In this document: in pieces, positions 21,101 through 29,318 of the stretch
How positions within the stretch are numbered: position 1 is the stretch's first letter
Layout of the letters: every line of letters begins with the position of its first letter
Source of the DNA: Halopseudomonas formosensis
Lineage (GTDB): Bacteria > Pseudomonadota > Gammaproteobacteria > Pseudomonadales > Pseudomonadaceae
Reading direction: 5' to 3'
Assembly: GCF_900115905.1 (NCBI RefSeq)
Contig: NZ_FOYD01000002.1
Location: 310,001-374,000 of the forward strand
DNA length: 64,000 nucleotides
The notes under the pieces: model-generated
Seen by the model: only the letters and a program-made list of their open reading frames with translations
Told to the model about the DNA's origin: nothing
Databases searched by the model: none
Program-made: the position numbers and the translations under genes

Positions 21101-21610
21101 GATGCCGGCGGCCTCTTCGATGAACAGGCGGAGCTCATCGGGCTTGGCCTCGATGAGCTTGGAAATCATGCCCTGTTCGATGATCGAATAGCTGCGCGGC
21201 CCCAGCCCGGTGCCGAGAAAGATGTCGGTAATGTCCCGGCGGCGGCATTTGGTACCGTTGAGGAAGTACTGGTTCTGCCCTTCCCGGGTCACCTTGCGGC
21301 GGATGGAGATCTCGTTGTAGCCTGCGTATTCGCCCTGGAGGGTACCGTCGCTGTTGTCGAACACCAGCTCGATGGAGGCCTGACCGACCGGCTTGCGGGT
21401 GTTGGAGCCGTTGAAGATGACGTCGGTCATCGACTCGCCACGCAGGTTCTTGGCTGAACTCTCGCCCATGACCCAGCGCACCGCATCAATGATGTTGGAC
21501 TTGCCACAGCCGTTGGGCCCGACCACTGCCGCCATGTTGCTCGGGAAGTGAACAGTGGTCGGATCCACGAAGGACTTGAAGCCTGCCAGTTTGATGCATT
21601 TCAATCGCAT
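18110..21610 (-). CDS. smc: Chromosome segregation ATPase SMC
   Basis: A 1166-residue SMC protein that organises and helps segregate sister chromosomes. It has the N-terminal Walker A GPNGCGKSNIIDAVRWVMGE, two very long coiled coils (about 170-500 and 680-1010), a hinge of about 150 residues (VQKWLREQGLEDAQVLATRL onward), and the C-terminal signature LSGGEKALTAIALVF with Walker B FCMLDEVDAPLDDANV. All ATPase motifs are intact. It is the first gene of smc-zipA-ligA-dusC. The region 21611-21851 between it and the divergent transporter gene holds promoters for both, but I could not fix exact boxes. Confidence 0.96.
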   Translation of the reverse strand: MRLKCIKLAGFKSFVDPTTVHFPSNMAAVVGPNGCGKSNIIDAVRWVMGESSAKNLRGESMTDVIFNGSNTRKPVGQASIELVFDNSDGTLQGEYAGYNEISIRRKVTREGQNQYFLNGTKCRRRDITDIFLGTGLGPRSYSIIEQGMISKLIEAKPDELRLFIEEAAGISKYKERRRETENRIRRTHENLERLTDLREELERQLAHLHRQAQAAEKYKAWKAEERQLKAQLQALRWQSLDTQTREREQEVRSLEVALEAVIAEQRNADSEIEKWRDQHTELNDSFNQVQARYYSIGADISRIEQALQFNRDRQRQLQEDLQQADQAWAEAQSHLSQDQALLADLTAELARIEPELEMAGMADEDTAQASLAAEEAMQQWQARWDEFNQRASATRQQAEVAQSRIRHLEQSVERFGDRLRRLEEEGGGLDSGGLEEDVAALAEQLAELELRAETDQQQLDEVAGSLQRERQALEAAAQELDIRRGEYQRSGGRLASLEALQQAALDQGAGVQKWLREQGLEDAQVLATRLQVEPGWERAVETVLAADLQAISLDSLDAVQDMLGSFTQGQLRLVDALPADGSPAAGDSLLARVSSPLALEPWLGHVRTAADLPQALALRNSLASHESIVTPAGHWIGPNWLRFRAGDDQEAGVLARQQEMQQLQASLEEQEARLAEGEEQLALHRERIQHHEQQRDALQQGLARLGREQGELKARNSALQVRLEQMHARRQRIAADLEDIRTQRSEELEQLAEARMVLQEALDLMAADAEQREQLTQQREQVRGQLEAAREQSRQNRDRAHQLALRVQSLRAQLESTRQGLERLHAQTERLAERREQLQMQLEEARDPEEDQRMELEALLERRIQAEEDLGIARQALEQVDQQMREQERRRSQAEQQAQVLRTQLDDRRLLTRDMQTRRQGLQEQLLEAGYDLRTVLTTLPEGAAEADWEQQLARLDAQIQRLGAINLAAIEEYEQQSERKRYLDAQNADLEEALQTLEQVIRKIDKETRNRFKETFDKVNGGLQHLFPKVFDGGSAWLELTGDDLLDTGVTIMARPPGKKNSTIHLLSGGEKALTAIALVFSIFQLNPAPFCMLDEVDAPLDDANVGRYARMVKEMSDRVQFIYITHNKIAMEMADQLMGVTMHEPGCSRLVSVNVEEAAALAEV

Positions 21611-21851
21611 GGATTAAGCCTGTCCTTGCCAGGGCAGTAATAAAAGAGCCTTTTTACCCCCTACGCACCACAATGAGAAGCCCCGCATAAAAACGTCCCT
21701 GTGTCTACTAGACTAAAAGCGCGGCGCCAGAGTGGTTTTCCATCAAGCCAGTCCGGCACAATTTCCAGCTTGCCGAAAATTGCAGCTCGGGCCCCCGGCT
21801 CCCACTGCGATGGACGTCACCGGTTTTCAATCCCTGACACGGAAAAAAAAG

Positions 21852-23303
21852 ATGCTTGAACTCGATAATACCCATCCCAGCGGCATTCCCGTTTCGCGGA
21901 TCGTCGGCCTGCTGGTGGGCATAGCCCTCCTCGTGGCCACTCTGATACTACCTGCCCCCGGCGGCATGAGCGAGCCCGCCTGGAAGGCGGCAGGTCTGAT
22001 GTTCCTGTTGGCAGCCTGGTGGTCAACCGAAGCGATTCCGATCCCGGCCACCTCCCTGCTGCCGATCGTACTGGTCCCCGCGCTTGGCCTGGGCACTGTT
22101 GCCCAGGCTACGACCCCCTATGCCAACCCCACCATTTTCCTGTTCATGGGCGGCTTTGTTCTGGGACTGGCCATGCAGCGCTGGAATCTGCACAAGCGCA
22201 TCGCACTGAGCGTATTGCTGGCGGTGGGCAGCAAGCCCAGCCACCAGATCGGTGGTTTCATGATCGCCACTGCCTTCATCAGCATGTGGGTAAGCAACAC
22301 GGCGACCGCGATCATGATGCTGCCCATTGGCCTGTCCGTGGTCAGCATGTATGACGGCGATCAGCCCGAAGCGGTGCGCAAGTATGCGGTCGCCCTGCTG
22401 CTGGGTATTGCCTATGCAGCCAGCATCGGCGGTATCGGCACCCTGATCGGCACGCCGCCCAACGCATTGCTCGCCGGCTTCCTGTCCAGCGAATACGACA
22501 TCCAGATCGGCTTTGCCCAATGGATGCTGATCGGCGTGCCGATTGCCCTGACCATGCTGGTGGTGGTCTGGTTCATGCTGTCCCGGAAGGACTTCGGCCT
22601 GACCTCCAGCAACAGCCGGGATCTGCTGCGCCAGCAACTGGTCGACCTGGGGCCGATGAGCCGCGGTGAGAAGCTGGTCGGCATCATGTTCCTGCTGACC
22701 GCCGCCGCGTGGATCTTCCAGCCGGTGCTCGCCAAGAGCCTGCCCTGGCTGAACGACACTGTGATCGCCATAGCCTCAGCCATCATCATGTTCCTGATTC
22801 CGGTTGACCTGAAGAAACGTCAGTTCCTGATGGACTGGGAAACGACCACGACCATGCCCTGGGGCGTGCTGCTGCTGTTCGGTGGCGGCCTGTCCCTGGC
22901 CGCCGTCATCAGCTCATCCGGTCTGGCAGTCTGGATCGCGGAAAGCCTGGGCATCTTCGGCACGCTGCCGGTCCTGGCCATGGTCCTGCTGATCACTACG
23001 GTCATCCTGTTCCTGACCGAGGTCACCAGCAACACCGCCACTGCCGCTGCCTTCCTGCCGCTGGTAGGCGCTCTGGCCGTCGGCCAGGACGTATCGCCGA
23101 TCCTCTACGCTGTGCCCGCTGCCGTTGCCGCCAGCTGCGCCTTCATGATGCCGGTGGCCACGCCGCCGAACGCCATCGTGTTCGGTACCGGCCACATGAA
23201 GATCAGCGACATGATCAATGCCGGCTTCAAGCTCAACCTCGCCGGCGTCGCCATTGTCGGCATCATGGCCTACTACCTGATGTTCTGGGTGTTCGGCCTC
23301 TGA
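21852..23303 (+). CDS. DASS family (SLC13) sodium:dicarboxylate/sulfate symporter
   Basis: A 483-residue inner-membrane carrier with at least eleven predicted membrane segments. The two pseudo-symmetric SNT motifs that bind Na+ and the substrate carboxylate are present: MWVSNTATAIMMLPIGLSVV and VTSNTATAAAFLPLVGALAV. The second contains the sodium:sulfate symporter signature. Likely substrates are C4-dicarboxylates, though sulfate cannot be excluded. I chose ATG at 21852, preceded by GGAAAA, rather than upstream ATGs without ribosome sites. A strong terminator follows. Confidence 0.85.
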   Translation: MLELDNTHPSGIPVSRIVGLLVGIALLVATLILPAPGGMSEPAWKAAGLMFLLAAWWSTEAIPIPATSLLPIVLVPALGLGTVAQATTPYANPTIFLFMGGFVLGLAMQRWNLHKRIALSVLLAVGSKPSHQIGGFMIATAFISMWVSNTATAIMMLPIGLSVVSMYDGDQPEAVRKYAVALLLGIAYAASIGGIGTLIGTPPNALLAGFLSSEYDIQIGFAQWMLIGVPIALTMLVVVWFMLSRKDFGLTSSNSRDLLRQQLVDLGPMSRGEKLVGIMFLLTAAAWIFQPVLAKSLPWLNDTVIAIASAIIMFLIPVDLKKRQFLMDWETTTTMPWGVLLLFGGGLSLAAVISSSGLAVWIAESLGIFGTLPVLAMVLLITTVILFLTEVTSNTATAAAFLPLVGALAVGQDVSPILYAVPAAVAASCAFMMPVATPPNAIVFGTGHMKISDMINAGFKLNLAGVAIVGIMAYYLMFWVFGL

Positions 23304-23308
23304 GACTG

Positions 23309-25120
23309 TCAGTGTGACAAGGAACCGCCGCCTGGCAACGGGTCGGCGGTTTTTTGTTGCTCGGCCCACAGCCGGGCATAGGCGCCATTGGCAGCGAGCA
23401 GCTGCTGATGGCTGCCGCGTTCGACAATGCGGCCCTGATCCAGCACCAGAATCTGCTCGGCATGGACTATGGTCGACAGCCGATGGGCAATCGCCAGTGT
23501 CGTACGCCTTTGCGAGACCAGATTCAGGGCGTCCAGGATGCGCCGTTCGGAATGGGTGTCCAGCGACGCCGTGGCCTCGTCCAGAATCAGCACCGGCGGA
23601 TTCTTCAGCAGCACCCGGGCGATGGCAATACGCTGCTTTTCGCCGCCGGACAGCTTGAGCCCACGTTCACCCACCTGGGTTTCCAGCCCCTGGGGAAGGC
23701 GCTTGATGAACTCCTCCAGCTGGGCCAGACGCAGCGCCTCCCAGATCTCCGCCTCGGTTGCTCCCGGGCGCCCGTAGGCGATATTGAAACCGATGGTATC
23801 GTTGAACAGCACGGTATCCTGGGGCACCACGCCGATGTGGGCGCGCAGGCTCTGCTGGGTCACCTCGCGGATATCCTGCCCATCGATACGGATGCAGCCC
23901 TGATCCACGTCATGGAACCGGAACAACAGGCGCGCCAGAGTCGATTTGCCGGCCCCGCTGGGGCCGACCACGGCCAGGGTATGGCCGGCGGGAATGGTGA
24001 AGCTGACATCGTGCAGTATGGGCCTGTCCGCCTGATAGGCAAAGCAGACGCCTTCGAAACGGACGTCGCCCCCCGTCACCTGCAGCGCCGGCGCCTGGGG
24101 CAGGTCCTGCACCTTCACCGGCGCCTCCAGCAGACCGAACAGGCGCTCGATGTTGATCAGCGCCTCGCGGATCTCCCGGTAGATGAAGCCGAGGAAGTTG
24201 AGCGGGATGAACAGCTGAATCATGTAGGCGTTGATCATCACCAGCTCCCCCAGGGTCATGGCGCCGCTGGCCACCTGGCTGGCGGCCATGACCATGAGCA
24301 GGGTCACCGAGCCGGCAATGATGAAGGCCTGACCGGAATTCAGGGCCGACAGCGACAGCCGCGTCTTCATTCTCGCGGTCTCCCACCCGGCCAGATGAGC
24401 ATCATACTGGCGCGCCTCGAATGCCTCGTTGCCGAAGTACTTCACCGTCTCGTAGTTCAGCAGGCTGTCCACCGCCCGGGTATTGGAACTGTTGTCCAGC
24501 TTGTTGCTCTCGCGCACAAAGCGGTTTCGCCACTCGGTGAAACTGATGGTGAACAGCCCGTACACCAGCACCGACCCCAGCACCGCCAGGGCGTACATGG
24601 GACTGAAGTTGACCAGCAGGATGCCGGCGATCAGGGCGATCTCCAGTACCGTCGGGATGATGTTGAACACCATGAAGCGCAGCAGGAAGCTGATGCCGCT
24701 GGTGCCCCGCTCGATATCCCGGGCCAGTCCCCCGGTACGTCGGGACAGATGGAAGCTCAGGTCAAGCCGATGCAGGTGCTCGAACACCCTGAGGGAGATG
24801 CGACGCATCGCCCGCTCGGCCACCCGGGCGAATACCGCGTCGCGCAGCTCGGAGAAAAACACGGTGGCAAAGCGCAGCAGACCATAGCCGATCAGCAGGG
24901 CCACGGGCACCAGCATCAGCGACTCGGGGCTGCTCTCGAAGTGCTCGACGATCAGCTTGAGCACCCAGGGGACCGCCACACCGGCCAGTTTGGCCAGCAC
25001 CAGGCAGGCCATGGCGAGCAATACCCGTCCCCGGAACTCGCTCAGATAGGGCAGCAGACTGCGGATGATCCGCCAGTTGACCGGACCAGCGGAATATTGA
25101 CTATCGCTACGGGGGCGCAC
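23309..25120 (-). CDS. Atm1-type ABC exporter (fused membrane and ATPase domains)
   Basis: A 603-residue half-transporter: six-helix exporter domain (about 20-310) followed by the ATPase, with Walker A VGPSGAGKSTLARLL, signature LSGGEKQRIAIARVLL, Walker B VLILDEATASLD and H-loop AIAHRLSTI. The membrane-domain sequences ALNSGQAFIIAGSVTLLM and NFLGFIYREIREALINIERLF identify the Atm1/HMT1 group, whose bacterial members export glutathione-linked or heavy-metal compounds as homodimers. The start is GTG at 25120 with GAGG 6-7 bases upstream. That ribosome site lies inside an 11-bp inverted repeat. It follows the NCS2-like permease gene in the same direction by 74 bases. Confidence 0.88.
   Translation of the reverse strand: MRPRSDSQYSAGPVNWRIIRSLLPYLSEFRGRVLLAMACLVLAKLAGVAVPWVLKLIVEHFESSPESLMLVPVALLIGYGLLRFATVFFSELRDAVFARVAERAMRRISLRVFEHLHRLDLSFHLSRRTGGLARDIERGTSGISFLLRFMVFNIIPTVLEIALIAGILLVNFSPMYALAVLGSVLVYGLFTISFTEWRNRFVRESNKLDNSSNTRAVDSLLNYETVKYFGNEAFEARQYDAHLAGWETARMKTRLSLSALNSGQAFIIAGSVTLLMVMAASQVASGAMTLGELVMINAYMIQLFIPLNFLGFIYREIREALINIERLFGLLEAPVKVQDLPQAPALQVTGGDVRFEGVCFAYQADRPILHDVSFTIPAGHTLAVVGPSGAGKSTLARLLFRFHDVDQGCIRIDGQDIREVTQQSLRAHIGVVPQDTVLFNDTIGFNIAYGRPGATEAEIWEALRLAQLEEFIKRLPQGLETQVGERGLKLSGGEKQRIAIARVLLKNPPVLILDEATASLDTHSERRILDALNLVSQRRTTLAIAHRLSTIVHAEQILVLDQGRIVERGSHQQLLAANGAYARLWAEQQKTADPLPGGGSLSH
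23323..23355 (+). terminator. Rho-independent terminator after the DASS gene
   Basis: AACCGCCG and CGGCGGTT pair across a 13-base loop and run into six T residues. The structure lies inside the last codons of the convergent ABC transporter gene, so the termination signal and coding sequence share the same bases. Confidence 0.8.
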
Positions 25121-25124
25121 GCAT

Positions 25125-25174
25125 TACCTCGGGAAGCCATTTTGCCGAGCCGGCAGTCTAGCATTCCCGAGGTA
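25125..25174 (-). promoter_or_regulatory. 11-bp inverted repeat overlapping the exporter ribosome site
   Basis: TACCTCGGGAA (25125-25135) and TTCCCGAGGTA (25164-25174) are perfectly complementary with a 28-base spacer. In the minus-strand transcript the 3' arm carries the GAGG ribosome site for the GTG at 25120, so folding would hide it. A smaller GCCG/CGGC hairpin fits in the loop. It may act as an RNA switch, an attenuator between the two genes, or a DNA operator. No T tract follows. Confidence 0.6.
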
Positions 25175-25194
25175 GCACGGGGGCAGTGCGGGAT

Positions 25195-26586
25195 TCAGCC
25201 CTCCTGCTCAAGGCCTGCACGGCGCGGATCGACGACCTTGAGCTCGTCCGCTGTCGGTGCCGGCGCCGTGTCCCAGCCCACCAGCAGCAGCGTCGTGGCA
25301 ACCCCGAACAGCAGCCCTACCCAGGGCTCGAAGAAGGCCAGGCCGGCACCTATCATCAGTACCGCGCCGCGGGAGGCGTTGTTGGTGGGAATGCCCATGG
25401 CGATATAGGCACAGGCAAAGCCGGTAAGCACCAGGGTCAGAGACAGAGCAATGCCCAGCAGCGGCTGCAGACCGGTCAGCAGCGGCAGCAGGAAGAACAG
25501 CACCGGAATGCCCATCCCGTAGTAGGAGATGAGTCCGCTGTGCAGACTGTCCATGGCCTCACGCCCCTGCTTCCAGCGCTGGACGATGATCACGTGAACG
25601 CCGGTCCACATGGCACCCTGGGTCGGGAACACCGGGGCGATGACCCCCATCAGTGCGTTGCGGATCGCCAGGGCCAGGTGAGAACGGGTCGGGTTGATAT
25701 CGATGTGATCATCGGGGCGATTCTTCTGCCCTTCGAGAATGACCTCGTTGCCGGTGACCAGATCACCGAACAGGATGATGTAGGTGATCAGCGCCAGCGG
25801 CATGGCCTGGAGCATCAGACCGACACTCGGAAAACCGATGGAGAACGGCGACATCTTGGCCCACATGTCGCCAACCGGCGGAATCAGGATGCCCCACTGG
25901 ACGTTGTAGTCCACCTCGCCGACCAGCGGGCCGACAACGGCTGCCACCAGAAAGCCCGGCAGCAGCCCCAGCGCGGCGATCAGCGCTACCCAGCGATATT
26001 TCTCGCGCCAGCGCTGCATGGGCAGCGAGAAGGCGAAGATCAGGCAGACCGCACAGGCCAGGGCCGTGGCAATCGGCTGCTGCAGCAAAAATCGCTCCGC
26101 ATCATCGATGAATACCCGCTTGAGGGCCGCCAGCGCGGCGCCGAGAATGATGCCGGCCTTGAGGGTGTCCGGCAGCCAGACAATGAAGCGTCGGCCCAGC
26201 CCGGTGACACCCAGCACGAACAGCAGCAGAGCGAAGTCCAGCGACAGTGCGGCCATGGCCTGCAGGCGCAGACTCGGGTCCTCGCCTATGCCGATGGCGA
26301 AGGCCAGTACCAGCGGCAGCGCCGGAGTCAGCCAGCCCGGCGCGTAGGGTTCGCCGAACACGATCAGGGCACTGCTGATGAGTATCGAATGGATCATGGA
26401 GGCCGCCACCGCCTCCTCGAAGGTCAGACCGAAGAACATGGTCATGATGGGAATCAGCGACAGCCCGGTGGCAGCGGCGATGAAGATGCCCTGCAGCAGC
26501 TCCGGCCAATACAGCCGGGTGTGGTAGAAGGGCATGCGGAAGGTGAAAGGCCCCCAGCGCCAGCCTGGCAGCTCAGGTCTAGACAT
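25195..26586 (-). CDS. Multipass permease, NCS2/SulP-like fold
   Basis: A 463-residue very hydrophobic protein with about 12-14 membrane segments. Repeated helices, a long amphipathic stretch in the middle (LFGDLVTGNEVILEGQKNR) and the late PTQGAMWTGVHVIIVQRW segment suggest the nucleobase-ascorbate/NCS2-SulP superfamily, but I do not see the exact NCS2 signature, so substrate and subfamily stay open. AGGGAG 7 bases before ATG 26586 supports the start. It lies just upstream of the Atm1-type exporter and could be co-transcribed with it. Confidence 0.55.
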   Translation of the reverse strand: MSRPELPGWRWGPFTFRMPFYHTRLYWPELLQGIFIAAATGLSLIPIMTMFFGLTFEEAVAASMIHSILISSALIVFGEPYAPGWLTPALPLVLAFAIGIGEDPSLRLQAMAALSLDFALLLFVLGVTGLGRRFIVWLPDTLKAGIILGAALAALKRVFIDDAERFLLQQPIATALACAVCLIFAFSLPMQRWREKYRWVALIAALGLLPGFLVAAVVGPLVGEVDYNVQWGILIPPVGDMWAKMSPFSIGFPSVGLMLQAMPLALITYIILFGDLVTGNEVILEGQKNRPDDHIDINPTRSHLALAIRNALMGVIAPVFPTQGAMWTGVHVIIVQRWKQGREAMDSLHSGLISYYGMGIPVLFFLLPLLTGLQPLLGIALSLTLVLTGFACAYIAMGIPTNNASRGAVLMIGAGLAFFEPWVGLLFGVATTLLLVGWDTAPAPTADELKVVDPRRAGLEQEG

Positions 26587-26749
26587 GTGTAACTCCCTGG
26601 TTGTTGTTGTTATTGGTCTGTTGCCAGTATCCGTCGGCGGCGCAGCGGACTCCAGCCACCGCCACCGTTATCCATGCGCTGAATATCACCCGTTATGGTC
26701 ATCCCCGCCCTGCCCCGCCGAGCCTATCGGAAGACCTCTGGCCGGGGCC

Positions 26750-27553
26750 TCAGCGCGAGGTGTCCGGCACAGGCAACGCCATGGTTTCGGCGAAGAACAG
26801 CCGCATCTGGCGGAAGGCGCGGTCGGCCACCCGCGCATCATACATGGCCTGTCCGGGGAGATTGGCGGTGGGATCGGTGAAGGAGTGTACCGCGCCGCCG
26901 AAGCTGAGCAGCTGCCAGTCATCTGTCCCGGCATTGCGCATTTCCGCTTCGAAGTCGGCCACCTGCTGCGGCGGGACATAGGGATCGTCCGCGCCATGCA
27001 ACACCAGCACCGGAGACTTCACTGCTCCCGGCTTGGCCGGCAGGCCGGTATCCAGGTTGCCGTGGAAGGACACCACGCCGCTGAGGGCTGTGCCGGACCG
27101 GGCCAGCTCCAGCACCGAAGTGCCACCGAAACAGAAGCCGATGGCGCCCATGCGGGAGGTATCCAGCAGCTCGGCCGCCTCCTGACGGAACACCTCCAGC
27201 GCGGCATTGACCCGGGTGCGCATCAGCTCGGTGTCCCCCTTCACCGCACCGGCGGCGGCACCGGCCTGGGCAGCATCCGCCGGGCGGATGTGCCTGCCGT
27301 ACATGTCGGCGATGAACACCACATAGTCGCTGCCGGCAGCGCGCCAGGCCTTCTTCGCGGCATTCTCGGTGACCCCCATCCAGTTCGGCACCATCAGCAA
27401 TCCCGGACGGGGCGCGGTGACGCTGTCATCGTAGACCAGCAGTCCCTGGAAGACTTCGCCGTCGATGTGGTAGTCCACCGTGCGGGTGGCCATGTCCGCC
27501 TGGGCCAGGGACGCGCTGCCGGCCAGTATCAGAGTGGTAAGTAACCTGTTCAT
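26750..27553 (-). CDS. Exported dienelactone hydrolase family protein
   Basis: A 267-residue alpha/beta hydrolase with an N-terminal Sec signal (MNRLLTTLILAGSASLAQA). The dienelactone hydrolase triad is visible: nucleophile Cys141 in GAIGFCFGGTS, an Asp in LHGADDPYVPP (189/190) and His223 in GGAVHSFTDP. Classical dienelactone hydrolases are cytoplasmic and act on a protoanemonin precursor; the exported subgroup has no agreed substrate. ATG at 27553 is preferred to one 21 bases upstream because only the former gives a proper signal peptide and has AGG at a usable distance. Confidence 0.83.
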   Translation of the reverse strand: MNRLLTTLILAGSASLAQADMATRTVDYHIDGEVFQGLLVYDDSVTAPRPGLLMVPNWMGVTENAAKKAWRAAGSDYVVFIADMYGRHIRPADAAQAGAAAGAVKGDTELMRTRVNAALEVFRQEAAELLDTSRMGAIGFCFGGTSVLELARSGTALSGVVSFHGNLDTGLPAKPGAVKSPVLVLHGADDPYVPPQQVADFEAEMRNAGTDDWQLLSFGGAVHSFTDPTANLPGQAMYDARVADRAFRQMRLFFAETMALPVPDTSR

Positions 27554-27639
27554 GTGTGGTCGCCTGCATTGCAAGGGGAAATGCCAGACAGCATAGACGA
27601 TGCAGGGGGGATATGGGGCGGGCCCGGATGGGGGAGCCG

Positions 27640-28038
27640 TCAGTCGCGCTGACCGTGCAGCTTGAGCATGAGTTCGGCTTCGCTGCGACTGAGTCCACAG
27701 GCCTGCATCAGGTCATCGGTACTGGCGCCCATCTGTACCAGTCGACTGGCCTGGTTGTAGGGCATGCCCTGGACATCCTGCTGCTCCACCCGCTGCTGGC
27801 GGTTTTCCAGCTGACCCAGCTTCTCGCGCAGGCTGAGCAGCTCCTCGCCCATGCGGATATTGCTCTGCTGGTACTCCGCGAGTTTCTGTCCCAGCTTGTC
27901 GATACGGGCATCCAGCCGGGCCTGCTGCTCGTGCTGGATGCGGGCCAGCCGTCGCTGGCCGAGGAGGCTGGCAATCAGCAACGACACCAGTGTCCCCAGC
28001 AGCAGCCCCGCGCCCAGAAGCAGCCAGCGTTCATCCAT
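27640..28038 (-). CDS. DUF2802 membrane-anchored coiled-coil protein
   Basis: A 132-residue protein with one N-terminal membrane helix (WLLLGAGLLLGTLVSLLIASLLG), a charged coiled coil (about 35-90) and a small C-terminal domain with the DUF2802 pattern MPYNQASRLVQMGASTDDLMQACGLSRSEAELM, which looks like a helix-turn-helix-type fold. It is the last gene of the flagellar/chemotaxis operon, 5 bases after cheW, as in other pseudomonads. Its exact role is unknown. The ribosome site is weak, suggesting coupling to cheW. Confidence 0.8.
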   Translation of the reverse strand: MDERWLLLGAGLLLGTLVSLLIASLLGQRRLARIQHEQQARLDARIDKLGQKLAEYQQSNIRMGEELLSLREKLGQLENRQQRVEQQDVQGMPYNQASRLVQMGASTDDLMQACGLSRSEAELMLKLHGQRD

Positions 28039-28043
28039 GGGCG

Positions 28044-28523
28044 TCAGATATCCTGCAACTCTGCCCACTCGTCATCGGTCATCATCTTTTCCAGATCGAC
28101 CAGAATCAGCAGCTCGTCATTCTTGTTGCATACGCCCTGGATGAACCTGGCCGCCTCGTCAGTACCAACGTGCGGCGCGGTCTCGATCTCGGACTGTCGC
28201 AGGTAGACCACCTCGGCGACGCTGTCGACCAGAATGCCGACCACCTGGCGGTCCGCCTCGATGATCACAATACGGGTCTGCTCGGTCACCGGTGCCGGCG
28301 CCAGGCCAAAGCGCTGGCGAGTGTCGATCACAGTGACCACATTGCCACGCAGGTTGATGATGCCCAGCACATACTCGGGGGCGCCGGGAACAGGAGCAAT
28401 TTCGGTGTGGCGCAGGACTTCCTGCACCTGCATCACATTGATCCCGTAGGTCTCGTTATCCAGACGAAAGGTCACCCATTGCAGAATCGGATCTTCGGCG
28501 GTCTGTGCAGTGTTGTTCTTCAT
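28044..28523 (-). CDS. cheW: Chemotaxis coupling protein CheW
   Basis: A 159-residue CheW that bridges chemoreceptors and CheA in the polar array. The SH3-like double barrel is complete: WVTFRLDNETYGINVMQVQEVLR, the central PGAPEYVLGIINLRGNVVTVID and VVGILVDSVAEVVYL. It sits near the end of the minus-strand motility operon, after parP, with a 105-base gap upstream in which I see no certain promoter. Confidence 0.95.
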   Translation of the reverse strand: MKNNTAQTAEDPILQWVTFRLDNETYGINVMQVQEVLRHTEIAPVPGAPEYVLGIINLRGNVVTVIDTRQRFGLAPAPVTEQTRIVIIEADRQVVGILVDSVAEVVYLRQSEIETAPHVGTDEAARFIQGVCNKNDELLILVDLEKMMTDDEWAELQDI

Positions 28524-28628
28524 CGTTCTCGTATCTCGACGTCAATGCCCCGTTCCCGGCCATGCTCGGCTTCGAAGGGTGGCGATAGTTGCATCCTAAA
28601 CGGGCCCCGGTGTCTTTACCAGCGCGAC

Positions 28629-29318
28629 TCAACTGCTGTGGCTGATGAGCGCAGCCAGGGCTCCCACATCCAGCAGGGCGCACATGTGGTCGATGACGGT
28701 TCCGGCCAGCCACGGCCGTTTACCCGCCCCCGAACGCCATTTCACCTGAGCCGGATCCAGACGGACGGACTCGCTGACGCTGTGTACCGCCAGCCCCCAG
28801 TCGAATCCCTGTATGGAGATCACGTAACGCAGCTCTTCACGCAGCTCGGGATGGTAACGCTCGGGCATCACCCAGCGGGCGGTATCCACTACCCTGAGAC
28901 TGCCCTGCCCGGTCGGCAGCAGGCCGAGGAACCAGTCCGGCTGACCGAACAGCGGAGTGATGGGGCCATCCAGAGGGTGAATGCTGCCAAGGGACACCAG
29001 CGGGACCGCCAGGGTCAGACCGCCCACATTGAACAGCAAGGCATCGAAGGGCTGCTCGCGCCAGCTGCCGCCGGACACCGGAGCAGCCGCCTGCGGGGTG
29101 GGCTCGGGTTCTGCCGATACCGCCGGAGTCTCTACCGGGACGGTCACCGGGGACAGCGCCTGCGGCGTGCGTGCCTCGGCCGCCGGGGACACCGGCACAT
29201 CGGGAATGCTCTGCTCGGCCAGCGCCAGATCGGCAGCTGCCTCCTGCAGCAGCGAGTCCAGATAGCATTGCAGCGTCTGGGCGGGCACATAATGCTGAAC
29301 AGCCAGCGAATCGCTCAT
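28629..29318 (-). CDS. parP: CheW-like array-positioning protein ParP
   Basis: A 229-residue protein with an Ala/Glu/Pro-rich N-terminal half and a C-terminal CheW-like domain (about 100-229; QPDWFLGLLPTGQGSLRVVDTARWV). The position between a ParA-type ATPase and cheW identifies it as ParP. In Vibrio, ParP links arrays to the pole through ParC and binds a linker region of CheA by its CheW-like (AIF) domain. ATG at 29318 overlaps the parC stop by one base and has GAGGAG 9 bases upstream; a longer frame would add 54 residues read in parC sequence. Confidence 0.85.
   Translation of the reverse strand: MSDSLAVQHYVPAQTLQCYLDSLLQEAAADLALAEQSIPDVPVSPAAEARTPQALSPVTVPVETPAVSAEPEPTPQAAAPVSGGSWREQPFDALLFNVGGLTLAVPLVSLGSIHPLDGPITPLFGQPDWFLGLLPTGQGSLRVVDTARWVMPERYHPELREELRYVISIQGFDWGLAVHSVSESVRLDPAQVKWRSGAGKRPWLAGTVIDHMCALLDVGALAALISHSS

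Noticed and set aside
21755-21769. Sigma-54-like GG ... GC upstream of the DASS gene
   Set aside because: The spacer is 11 rather than 10 bases and the flanking cores are poor.
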